This document shows, piece after piece, positions 26,090 through 35,284 of a stretch of DNA of 64,000 bases. The position numbers and the translations under genes were made by a program. Numbering within the stretch: position 1 is the stretch's first letter; each line of letters opens with the position of its first letter. The stretch is from Pseudomonas sp. Root562 (GTDB taxonomy: Bacteria > Pseudomonadota > Gammaproteobacteria > Pseudomonadales > Pseudomonadaceae). Under the pieces are notes generated by a model. It did not search any database, was not told the origin of the DNA, and worked only from the letters and a program-made list of their open reading frames with translations. The DNA is taken from the NCBI RefSeq assembly GCF_001427125.1, contig NZ_LMGK01000003.1:149659-213658 (forward strand), read 5' to 3'.

Positions 26090-27136
26090 ATGAACACGCC
26101 CTTCAACGCCCCGACCCCGAACACCAAAATCCCGGTGACCATCCTCACCGGGTTCCTCGGCGCCGGCAAAACCACCCTGCTCAACTACATCCTTAAAGAG
26201 AACCATGGCCGAAAAATCGCCGTGATCGAAAACGAATTCGGCGAAGTCGGCATCGACGGTGATTTGGTGCTCAGCTCCGAAACCGAAGAAATCTACGAGA
26301 TGGTCAACGGCTGCGTGTGCTGCACCGCCGAAGTCCGCGAGGATTTGGTGCGCATCGTCCGCGAACTGGTGGCGCGCCCGGTGCGGCTCGATCACATCCT
26401 GATCGAAACCAGTGGCCTGGCTGACCCGTATCCGGTGGCCCAGAGCTTTTTCATCAATGACCCGATTGCCGATGAAGTCGAGCTCGATGCCATCGTCACC
26501 ATGGTCGACGCCAAGCACATCGCCCAGCACCTGGAAGACCTGCAACTCGATGGCGTGGACAATCAGGCGGTGGACCAGATTGTCTGCGCCGACCGTATTG
26601 TCATCAACAAGGTCGACCTGGTCAGCGCCGCCGAAGTGGCGTCCCTGAGCGACAAGATCCGCGGCCTCAACGCCACGGCGGATCTGGTGACTTGCAGCTA
26701 CGCCGAAATCGACTTGACCAGGATCCTCGGCATCGGCGCCTTCGAGTCCACGCAAAAACTCATGGAGATCGGCGCCGAGCATGATCATCACGCCGATGAG
26801 CACCATCACGATCATGACGATCTGGATCATGACCACGACCCAAGCGTGTCGTCGGTAGGCATTGCCGTGGACGCTGCGGTCAACCTCGGCGACTTTCACC
26901 GCTGGATCACGCAGTTGCGCACCGAGCAGGCCGACAACCTGTACCGCATGAAGGGTGTGCTGGCGGTCGCCGATCAGGATCAGCGTTATGTGCTGCAGGG
27001 CGTGCACAGCCTCGTCGAGTTCCGCGCATCAACCCTGTGGGGCAGCGAACCGCGCTCCAGCAAGATCGTGTTCATCGGCCGCGACCTGGACCGCGCAGCC
27101 TTGAACCAGGGCTTTGCCGCCTGCCTGGCAGGCTGA
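26090..27136 (+). CDS. CobW/COG0523-family metallochaperone GTPase
   Basis: A 348-residue G3E GTPase of the CobW/COG0523 family, which delivers zinc, cobalt or other metals to enzymes. Walker A GFLGAGKTTLL is near residue 22, the family metal motif NGCVCCT (CxCC) near 75, and NKVDL near 175. A histidine- and aspartate-rich loop (ADEHHHDHDDLDHDHD) at about 232-250 is a likely metal reservoir, followed by the CobW C-terminal domain. AAGGAGCATCAC precedes the ATG at 26090. Its place among several metal-dependent amidohydrolases suggests it metallates one of them. Confidence 0.93.
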   Translation: MNTPFNAPTPNTKIPVTILTGFLGAGKTTLLNYILKENHGRKIAVIENEFGEVGIDGDLVLSSETEEIYEMVNGCVCCTAEVREDLVRIVRELVARPVRLDHILIETSGLADPYPVAQSFFINDPIADEVELDAIVTMVDAKHIAQHLEDLQLDGVDNQAVDQIVCADRIVINKVDLVSAAEVASLSDKIRGLNATADLVTCSYAEIDLTRILGIGAFESTQKLMEIGAEHDHHADEHHHDHDDLDHDHDPSVSSVGIAVDAAVNLGDFHRWITQLRTEQADNLYRMKGVLAVADQDQRYVLQGVHSLVEFRASTLWGSEPRSSKIVFIGRDLDRAALNQGFAACLAG

Positions 27137-27215
27137 ACAAAGGCATCGGAGCCGGTGGATGGCGGTTCCGGGGCACACGAATGACTGATGCCAGTCCGAA
27201 AAAACGCCGCAAAAC

Positions 27216-27305
27216 CTGTGGGCGCTGGCTTGCCAGCGATAAGGGCGGACACTCACTTTCTTTTCGACTATCAGACCGCTATCGCTGGCAAGCCAGCTCC
27301 CACAG
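27216..27305. repeat. REPIN
   Basis: CTGTGGGCGCTGGCTTGCCA and its inverse TGGCAAGCCAGCTCCCACAG face each other between the GTPase and permease genes. Confidence 0.9.
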
Positions 27306-27384
27306 TGATCGATGGCGTTCCCGCAATTGGCATCAGAACGAATACCCCTCTCTACAGCATAAAAACAGCAAGAGGTGTTTCCCC

Positions 27385-28749
27385 ATGTCGTCAGCCACTA
27401 CCCCAGCAAAACCCGTCACCCTCCATCCCGTCGACCAGGTGTTATCGGTACGACAAATGCTCACCCTCGGCCTGCAACACATGGCCGTCTCGTACATCGG
27501 CGCCATCGCCGTGCCGTTGATTGTCGCCAGCGCCTTGAAGATGTCACAGGCCGACACCGTGGTGTTGATCAGCACCACGCTGTTCTGTTCCGGCATCGCC
27601 ACCCTCCTGCAAACCGTCGGTTTCTGGAAATTCGGCGTGCGCCTGCCGATCCTCCAGGGCGTGGCCTTCAGCAGCGTCGGCCCCGTCATCGCCATCGGCA
27701 GCAACCCGGAGGTCGGTTTCGCCGGGGTTTGCGGGGCGGTGATCGGCGCGGGGATTTTCACCATGCTCGCCGCGCCGTTCGTGGGACGCTTGCGGCGGTT
27801 CTTTCCGCCGGTAGTCACCGGGTGCATTGTCACGGTGATCGGCTTGCAGCTGTTTCCGATTGCCTATGAGTGGGTCGGCGGCGGGCGTCATGCCGCTGAT
27901 TTCGGCGCACCGGCCTACCTTGCGGTGGCAGCGGTGGTGTTGCTCACCATCCTGCTGGTCAACCGCTATGGCAGCCCGATGCTGCGCAACATGGCGGTGC
28001 TGGTGGGCATGCTGGTGGGTGCGGGGCTCGCCTATGGGCTGGGCATGGGCAGCTTTCACAGCGTGCAGGAATCCCCCTGGCTGACCGTGCCCTACCCGTT
28101 CTATTTCGGCCTGCCGACCTTCAGCCTGATCCCCATTGCCACCATGGTGGTGGTGATGATCGTGCAGATGGTCGAGTCCATGGGCCTGTTCGTGGCCATC
28201 GGCGACATCGTCGACAAACCGGTGGAAGACAAACAGGTGATCAACGGCCTGCGCGCCAACGGCCTGGCCAGCACCATCGCCGGGATGTTCGCTGCGTTTC
28301 CGTTCATTGCCTTCATGGAAAACGTCGGTCTGGTGATCCTCACCGGCGTGCGCAGTCGTTGGGTGGTGGCCGTCAGCGGCTTGTTGATGTGCTCGGTGGC
28401 CCTGGTGCCCAAGGCCGGCGCGATCATTGCGTCGATGCCGACCGCGGCGCTTGGCGGAGCCGGGATTGCCATGTTCGGTGTGGTCGCGGCGGCAGGCATA
28501 CAGACCCTGGCCAAGGTCGACTACGAGCGCAATCGCTACAACGTGCTGATCGTCGGTTTCACCATCGCCGCCGCCCTGGTGCCGGTGCTGGCCCCGGCCT
28601 TGTTCAAGCAACTTCCCGAGTGGTCGCAGCCGTTCCTGCACAGCAGCGTGGTGATCGCCTGCCTGGTGTCGGTGTTGCTCAACGCCGCTCTCAACGGTGT
28701 CAGCGTGCCTGATGCCGCCACCAGCAAATCCGCTTCCCACAGCCTCTGA
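27385..28749 (+). CDS. NCS2-family nucleobase (uracil/xanthine) permease
   Basis: A 454-residue inner-membrane transporter of the NCS2 uracil-xanthine permease family with roughly 14 hydrophobic segments. Recognisable are LTLGLQHMAVSYIGAIAVPL (TM1), the PILQGVAFSSVGPVIAIGS stretch, and the substrate-site region MVVVMIVQMVESMGLFVAIG and AFPFIAFMENVGLV. The ATG at 27385 has GAGGTG upstream and gives the normal family start; longer readings run into a REPIN. It lies 12 bases ahead of the deaminase gene, so a purine-like or triazine-like ring is probably imported for deamination. Confidence 0.93.
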   Translation: MSSATTPAKPVTLHPVDQVLSVRQMLTLGLQHMAVSYIGAIAVPLIVASALKMSQADTVVLISTTLFCSGIATLLQTVGFWKFGVRLPILQGVAFSSVGPVIAIGSNPEVGFAGVCGAVIGAGIFTMLAAPFVGRLRRFFPPVVTGCIVTVIGLQLFPIAYEWVGGGRHAADFGAPAYLAVAAVVLLTILLVNRYGSPMLRNMAVLVGMLVGAGLAYGLGMGSFHSVQESPWLTVPYPFYFGLPTFSLIPIATMVVVMIVQMVESMGLFVAIGDIVDKPVEDKQVINGLRANGLASTIAGMFAAFPFIAFMENVGLVILTGVRSRWVVAVSGLLMCSVALVPKAGAIIASMPTAALGGAGIAMFGVVAAAGIQTLAKVDYERNRYNVLIVGFTIAAALVPVLAPALFKQLPEWSQPFLHSSVVIACLVSVLLNAALNGVSVPDAATSKSASHSL

Positions 28750-28761
28750 CTGGAGCCACTC

Positions 28762-30150
28762 ATGACTCAACTGCAAAACATCCTGATCAAAAACCCGCAG
28801 GCGGTGATGACCGGCCTGCGCGGCCCGCGTGCCCGGGCCGGTGCCGTGGACATTCGAATCGTCAACGGGCGCATCGCCGAAATGGCTGCCAACCTCGAAG
28901 CGCAACCCGGTGAACGGGTCATCGATGCGCGTCACTCGGTGGTCTATCCGGGCTGGATCAACACCCACCATCACCTGTTCCAGAACCTGCTCAAAGCCGT
29001 GCCGGAAGGTTTGAATCAAGACCTGCAAGGCTGGCTGGCCAGCGTGCCCTACCCACGCCTCAACCGATTCACGCCACAACTGGCGCGCATCGCCGCACGA
29101 CTGGGAATGGCCGAGTTGCTGCTCTCGGGGGTAACGACCTGCGCCGATCACCACTACCTCTATCACGCCCACGGCACCACCGAGACCGGCGACCTGTTGT
29201 TTGACCTGGCCGATGAATTCGGTCTGCGTTTTGTGCTGTGCCGGGGCGGTGCGCTGGAGTCCGCCAGCGCCCATCCCGGATTCTCGAAAACCGCGCTGCA
29301 ACCGGAAACCCTGGAGCAGATGGTCGGCGATATCGAACGCCTGAAGTCGCGGTATCACCAGGACACTCCGGATGCGATGCGCCGGGTGGTGGTGGCACCG
29401 ACGACTCCGACTTTTTCTCTGCCGCCCACCCTGCTGCGGGAACTGGCGCACACGGCCCGTGGCCTCGGTTTGCGCTTGCACACGCACCTGTCCGAGACGC
29501 AGAACTACGTGAATTTCTGCCGCGACAAGTACAACTGCCTGCCGGTGGAGTTCGTCGCCGAGCACGAATGGCTCGGCCCGGACGTCTGGTTCGCCCATGC
29601 GGTGCACCTGCAACCCGCTGAAATCCGCATGCTCGCGCAAACCGGCACCGGCGTTTCCCACTGCCCGGTGAGCAATGCGCGTTTGGGCAGCGGCGTTGCG
29701 CCAATCCCGCAGATGTTCGAGGCGGGCGTACCGATCTCACTTGGCGTCGATGGCGTGGCCTCCAACGAGTCAGGGAGCATGGTCGGTGAAGCCAACACCG
29801 CGTGGTTGATTCACCGGGCGGAACAAGGCGCATCAGCCACCACGGCCGAAGATGTCATTCACTGGGGTACGGCAGGTGGTGCGCAGGTGCTCGGGCTGGG
29901 CGCGGTCGGCACGCTTGAAGTGGGCCAAGCGGCGGACCTGGTGGTTTATGGCCTGGACCATCCGCGGTTCTTCGGCTTCCACGACATTGCCGTGGCGCCC
30001 GTGGTGGCGGGTGAACCGATCGCGGTGCGCTACAGCCTGGTAGGCGGTCGCGTGGTGGTCGATGACGGCGTGATTCCGGGGCTGGATGTACAGCGGATGC
30101 GCGCCGAGGCGTGGGATGGGGTGAGGCAGTTGATGAACGTCGACGAATAA
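28762..30150 (+). CDS. TRZ/ATZ-type deaminase (8-oxoguanine deaminase-like)
   Basis: A 462-residue amidohydrolase of the TRZ/ATZ deaminase group. Intact metal site: VYPGWINTHHHLFQNLL (HxH) near residue 65, LHTHLSETQNYV near 240, WFAHAVHL near 275, and the strand-8 aspartate in ISLGVDGVASNESGS. The HxH region with the NTHHHLFQNL form resembles the 8-oxoguanine and isoxanthopterin deaminases of Pseudomonas; hydroxyatrazine-type deaminases are an alternative. It follows the permease by 12 bases. Convergent with the next gene, with a strong hairpin between them. Confidence 0.88.
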   Translation: MTQLQNILIKNPQAVMTGLRGPRARAGAVDIRIVNGRIAEMAANLEAQPGERVIDARHSVVYPGWINTHHHLFQNLLKAVPEGLNQDLQGWLASVPYPRLNRFTPQLARIAARLGMAELLLSGVTTCADHHYLYHAHGTTETGDLLFDLADEFGLRFVLCRGGALESASAHPGFSKTALQPETLEQMVGDIERLKSRYHQDTPDAMRRVVVAPTTPTFSLPPTLLRELAHTARGLGLRLHTHLSETQNYVNFCRDKYNCLPVEFVAEHEWLGPDVWFAHAVHLQPAEIRMLAQTGTGVSHCPVSNARLGSGVAPIPQMFEAGVPISLGVDGVASNESGSMVGEANTAWLIHRAEQGASATTAEDVIHWGTAGGAQVLGLGAVGTLEVGQAADLVVYGLDHPRFFGFHDIAVAPVVAGEPIAVRYSLVGGRVVVDDGVIPGLDVQRMRAEAWDGVRQLMNVDE

Positions 30151-30169
30151 CCCCCCGCCGCACCTGTCC

Positions 30170-30213
30170 CCCTGTAGGAGCGAGCCGGATCCGGGCGGCT
30201 CGCTCCTACAGGG
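30170..30213. terminator. Perfect 17-bp inverted repeat, bidirectional terminator
   Basis: CCCTGTAGGAGCGAGCC at 30170 and GGCTCGCTCCTACAGGG at 30197 pair perfectly around a 10-base loop. It is a REP-type hairpin lying between two convergent genes and ends 2 bases from the stop of the minus-strand gene. Confidence 0.75.
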
Positions 30214-30214
30214 T

Positions 30215-31492
30215 TTACCGCTCAGCCTTCGCCACCGCTGCCGAAGCCGCCAGCATCGCCCGCAACAGCACCGCACAGCCGGCGGCCAGGTCATCGGGTG
30301 CGGCGTTTTCGATTTCGTTGTGGCTGATGCCGCCTTCGCAAGGCACGAAGATCATGCCGGCCGGGCCGAGTTCGGCAAGGAAGATCGCGTCGTGGCCTGC
30401 GCCACTGACGATGTCCATGTGCGACAGGCCCAGGCCTTGAGCGGCACCGCGCACGGCTTCGACGCAACCTTTGTCGAAATACAACGGCGGGAAGTCGGCG
30501 GTGGGTGTCAGTTCATACGTCAGGCCATGTTCTTCACAGGTGGTCTCGATGACTTCGCGGACTTCGGCGATCATCGAGTCCAGGCGTGCCGGTTCCAGGT
30601 GGCGGAAATCCAGAGTCATGCGCACTTCACCGGGAATGACATTGCGCGAACCGGGATAGGCTTGCAGGCAGCCAACGGTGCCGCAGGCGTGAGGTTGATG
30701 GCCGAGTGCGGCACGATTGACCGCACCGACAATCACCGCGGCGCCGACCAGGGCGTCCTTGCGCAGGTGCATCGGCGTCGGCCCGGCGTGGGCTTCGACA
30801 CCGCGCAGTTTCAGGTCAAACCATTTTTGCCCGAGGGCGCCCATCACTACGCCGATGGTTTTGCGTTCGTCTTCGAGGATCGGGCCTTGCTCGATGTGTG
30901 CTTCGAAGTAAGCCCCGACCTTGTGCCCGCTGACCTTGCGCTCCCCCGCATAACCAATGGCATTGAGCGCCTCACCCACCGTCACGCCCTCGGCGTCGAC
31001 CTTGGCCAGGGTTTCTTCGAGGGTGAATTTTTCCGCGAACACCCCGGAGCCCATCATGCATGGCGCGAAGCGCGAGCCCTCTTCGTTGGTCCAGACCACC
31101 ACCTCCAGCGGCGCCTCGGTCTCTATCTGCAAATCGTTCAGTGTGCGCAGTACTTCAACGCCGGCCAGTACGCCGAAACAGCCGTCGAACTTGCCGCCGG
31201 TGGGTTGGGTATCGATGTGACTGCCGGTCATCACCGGTGGCAGGTTCGGGTTACGTCCTGCACGGCGGGCGAAAATGTTGCCGACGGCGTCGATGCTGAC
31301 AGTGCAGCCTGCCTCCTCGCACCATCTGACAAAGATGTCCCGGGCCTGTCGGTCCAGATCGGTCAGGGCCAGGCGACAAACGCCGCCCTTGACCGTGGCG
31401 CCGAGTTTGGCCAACTCCATGAGCGACTGCCATAGACGATCGCGATCGATGTGCTGATGGGTGGACTGCAGAACGTCAACGGCCGCGTTCAT
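30215..31492 (-). CDS. Zn-dependent N-carbamoyl amidohydrolase (beta-ureidopropionase-type)
   Basis: A 425-residue M20-family amidohydrolase of the allantoate amidohydrolase / N-carbamoyl-amino-acid hydrolase group. Metal ligands are visible in GSHIDTQPTGGKFDG near residue 88, TNEEGSRF near 130 and EAHIEQGP near 200; the dimerisation domain carries GVEAHAGPTPM. In the pyrimidine pathway it would hydrolyse N-carbamoyl-beta-alanine to beta-alanine, CO2 and ammonia. GAGGAGATCCCC precedes the ATG. Its neighbours (NCS1 permease, dihydropyrimidinase, PydXA) match the pyrimidine cluster layout of P. putida, which is the main reason for the substrate call. Confidence 0.88.
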   Translation of the reverse strand: MNAAVDVLQSTHQHIDRDRLWQSLMELAKLGATVKGGVCRLALTDLDRQARDIFVRWCEEAGCTVSIDAVGNIFARRAGRNPNLPPVMTGSHIDTQPTGGKFDGCFGVLAGVEVLRTLNDLQIETEAPLEVVVWTNEEGSRFAPCMMGSGVFAEKFTLEETLAKVDAEGVTVGEALNAIGYAGERKVSGHKVGAYFEAHIEQGPILEDERKTIGVVMGALGQKWFDLKLRGVEAHAGPTPMHLRKDALVGAAVIVGAVNRAALGHQPHACGTVGCLQAYPGSRNVIPGEVRMTLDFRHLEPARLDSMIAEVREVIETTCEEHGLTYELTPTADFPPLYFDKGCVEAVRGAAQGLGLSHMDIVSGAGHDAIFLAELGPAGMIFVPCEGGISHNEIENAAPDDLAAGCAVLLRAMLAASAAVAKAER

Positions 31493-31557
31493 GGGGATCT
31501 CCTCAGGCTGTTCTTATCAATTTGTTCAGTTCAATTCTGCGCTGTGCTTTAGGCCGC

Positions 31558-31648
31558 CATCGCTGGCAAGTCGAATCGTCGCACCGCAGCTCCCACAGGG
31601 TTTTGTGAACACCCGAGAAACTTGTGGGAGCTGGCTTGCCAGCGATGA
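31558..31648. repeat. REPIN with interrupted left arm
   Basis: The right arm CTTGTGGGAGCTGGCTTGCC is intact. The left arm reads CCATCGCTGGCAAG, then 16 bases (TCGAATCGTCGCACCG), then CAGCTCCCACAG, so one arm carries a nested insertion. Confidence 0.85.
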
Positions 31649-31657
31649 GGCCCTCCT

Positions 31658-33178
31658 TCACACCGCAGTCTTCGCAACAGACGGGCTGGGGCGCATCACA
31701 CTCAACCCGTAATAAATCAACCCGCCCAGCGCCGAGCCGGTAAACCAGCCATAACTGTAGAACCAGCTGAACGCGTCGCTGCCCAGCGACAACAACGTCA
31801 GCACTACGGGCACACCAAACGCGATGAAGCCGCTCCAGTTCCATGCCGGATAGACGTCATCGCGGTACAGCCCGGCGAGATCCAGTTGCTGTTTCTTGAT
31901 CAGGAAATAGTCCACCACCATGATCCCTGCGATCGGCCCAAGCAGGCTGGAATACCCGAGCAACCAATTGGAGTAGACGGTTTCCAGACTGATGTCCGAG
32001 ACGATCAGCCCGAGCTTTTTCAGCAGTTCATGGGCCATCAATGCCAGACCGACAAACCCGGTCAGCAGCACGGCGTTGGTGCGGTTGATCACCTTGGGCG
32101 CGATATTCTGGAAGTCATTGGTCGGCGACACGATGTTGGCGGCGGTATTGGTTGACAGTGTGGCGATGATGATCAGCGCCATCGCCAGCGCCACCCACAT
32201 CGGGCTCTGGATGTGGCCGATCAGGGTCACTGGATCGGACACGGTCACCCCCACCAGTTTCACCGAAGCCGCGGTCATCACCACGCCCAGGGACGCGAAC
32301 AGAAACATGGTCAGCGGCAGACCGATGATCTGCCCGACGATCTGATCCTTCTGGCTTTTTGCGTAGCGACTGAAGTCCGGAATGTTCAGCGACAAGGTGG
32401 CCCAGAAGCCGACCATCGCCGTCAGCCCGGCCGCGAAGTAACTCGCCACGCCAGCGCCTTCGGGACGCTTGGCCGGGATCGCCAGCAATTCGGTCATCGA
32501 GACATTGGGCATCGCCCACACCAACAGACCCACTCCCACCGCTACCAACAACGGTGCAGAAAGGGTTTCCAGCCATTTGATCGACTCGGCGCCGCGAATC
32601 ACCACCCACAGGTTCAGCGCCCAGAACACCATGAAACCAATCACTTCACCGGTGCCGCCCAGGGATTTCCAGCCCTCGAACACCGAACCGAGGAACAGAT
32701 GAATCGCCAGGCCGCCAAACATCGTTTGAATGCCGAACCAGCCACACGCCACCAGCGCCCGGATCAGGCACGGAATGTTGGAACCGAGGATGCCAAAGGA
32801 CGACCGCAGCAACACCGGAAACGGGATGCCGTACTTGGTGCCGGGGAAGGCATTCAACGTCAGTGGAATCAGGACAATGATGTTGGCAAACAGAATCGCC
32901 AACAGCGCTTCGCCGACGCTCAGGCCGAAGTACGCGGTCAACACGCCGCCCAGGGTATAGGTCGGCACGCAAATCGCCATGCCGACCCACAGTGCGGTGA
33001 TGTGCCATTTGTTCCAGGTTCGTTCACGCACCTTGGTCGGCGCGATATCGTGGTTATAACGGGGACTGTCGAGGACATCGCTGCCGGCTTCGAGCTCGAA
33101 CAAGCCGTCCCGCTCGGTCACTTGCGATCTGATCTGTTGCATGGCCGCTCCACTGTTCTTTTGATTATTGTTGCTCAT
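31658..33178 (-). CDS. NCS1-family nucleobase/hydantoin permease
   Basis: A 506-residue inner-membrane symporter of the NCS1 family (Mhp1-like), with about 12 transmembrane segments. The opening motif RTWNKWHITALWVGMAICVP, the GIPFPVLLRSSFG and CGWFGIQTMFGG segments and the NIPDFSRYAKSQ motif are diagnostic. It probably imports uracil, thymine, hydantoin or allantoin for the adjacent pathway. It is divergent from the dihydropyrimidinase across a 502-base regulatory gap. Gene order copies the P. putida pyrimidine cluster. Confidence 0.93.
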   Translation of the reverse strand: MSNNNQKNSGAAMQQIRSQVTERDGLFELEAGSDVLDSPRYNHDIAPTKVRERTWNKWHITALWVGMAICVPTYTLGGVLTAYFGLSVGEALLAILFANIIVLIPLTLNAFPGTKYGIPFPVLLRSSFGILGSNIPCLIRALVACGWFGIQTMFGGLAIHLFLGSVFEGWKSLGGTGEVIGFMVFWALNLWVVIRGAESIKWLETLSAPLLVAVGVGLLVWAMPNVSMTELLAIPAKRPEGAGVASYFAAGLTAMVGFWATLSLNIPDFSRYAKSQKDQIVGQIIGLPLTMFLFASLGVVMTAASVKLVGVTVSDPVTLIGHIQSPMWVALAMALIIIATLSTNTAANIVSPTNDFQNIAPKVINRTNAVLLTGFVGLALMAHELLKKLGLIVSDISLETVYSNWLLGYSSLLGPIAGIMVVDYFLIKKQQLDLAGLYRDDVYPAWNWSGFIAFGVPVVLTLLSLGSDAFSWFYSYGWFTGSALGGLIYYGLSVMRPSPSVAKTAV

Positions 33179-33424
33179 CAGGGACTGGCGGAATCAATAA
33201 ACGTGCCGAGTGCCCCGCTTGCGCATCGGGCAGTTCCATAACTCTTTGCAACCAACTGATGTTTATCGGTTTTATTGACTGAATGAAGTATGTGCCGTGC
33301 CACTCAGGCCGAATGCCAGGCAAGTTGTCCGAACAGTCAGGACTCAATCTGGTGCGTGAATTTTTTTTCAAAGTCGCGCATACACCATAGACCAATCTCA
33401 AACAGCTGATTTCACATAAGAAAT

Positions 33425-33487
33425 CTTGACCATATTTAGATCCTGTCAAGTGCGTCAAAATGGTGAGCGGCCTCACCATTTTGGTGA
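33425..33487. promoter_or_regulatory. Operator candidates in the pyd divergent promoter region
   Basis: The 502-base gap between the NCS1 and dihydropyrimidinase genes is AT-rich and holds three clustered half sites: TGGTGA (33461), TCACCA (33473) and TGGTGA (33482). They make a perfect 11-bp palindrome AAAATGGTGAG/CTCACCATTTT with a 4-base centre, and a second dyad TCACCA-TTT-TGGTGA. A TTGACCA at 33426, facing GTCAAG at 33445, equals one half of the E. coli RutR site. A TetR regulator related to RutR is encoded at 39274. Binding is inferred. I see no other gene in this gap. Confidence 0.5.
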
Positions 33488-33641
33488 ATTTCAAGTTAAA
33501 CCTATATTTTTCATATAGTTATGAAAGGAATAAGCTTATAAAAAATATTCTTGCCGATTCCATAAACTGCAGCTAGCGTTTAATCCTGACAGCGCTGACA
33601 GGAATAGCCCTTTCAGCACTCGTTTCATATAAAACACTTAG

Positions 33642-35120
<1,479 letters not shown>

Positions 35121-35127
35121 CCCGATT

Positions 35128-35223
35128 CCCTGTGGCGAGGGAGCTTGCTCCCGCTGGACTGCGCAGCAGGCCGGATTTGGGGCGGCTTCGCCACCCAGCG
35201 GGAGAAGCTCCCTCGCCACAGGG
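35128..35223. repeat. REPIN inside the pyd operon
   Basis: TCCCTGTGGCGAGGGAGCTT and the inverse GAGAAGCTCCCTCGCCACAG face each other between the dihydropyrimidinase and pydX genes, so they may weaken or process the shared message. Confidence 0.88.
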
Positions 35224-35284
35224 TGAAACAAAGAACAGTGCCCGTTCAGAGGCAGCACCTCAATTCACCGTGAGGCCAAAAACC

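Noticed and set aside
27037..27384. N-terminal extension of the NCS2 permease
   Set aside because: It would overlap the GTPase gene and cross a REPIN; the ATG at 27385 fits the family.
27544..29661. 705-codon open frame antisense to the permease and deaminase
   Set aside because: It spans two real genes on the other strand, is rich in His and Gln as antisense frames are, and shows no domain.
35132..35284. N-terminal extension of PydX
   Set aside because: It would be encoded by the REPIN; the GTG at 35285 has a proper ribosome site and gives the family start.
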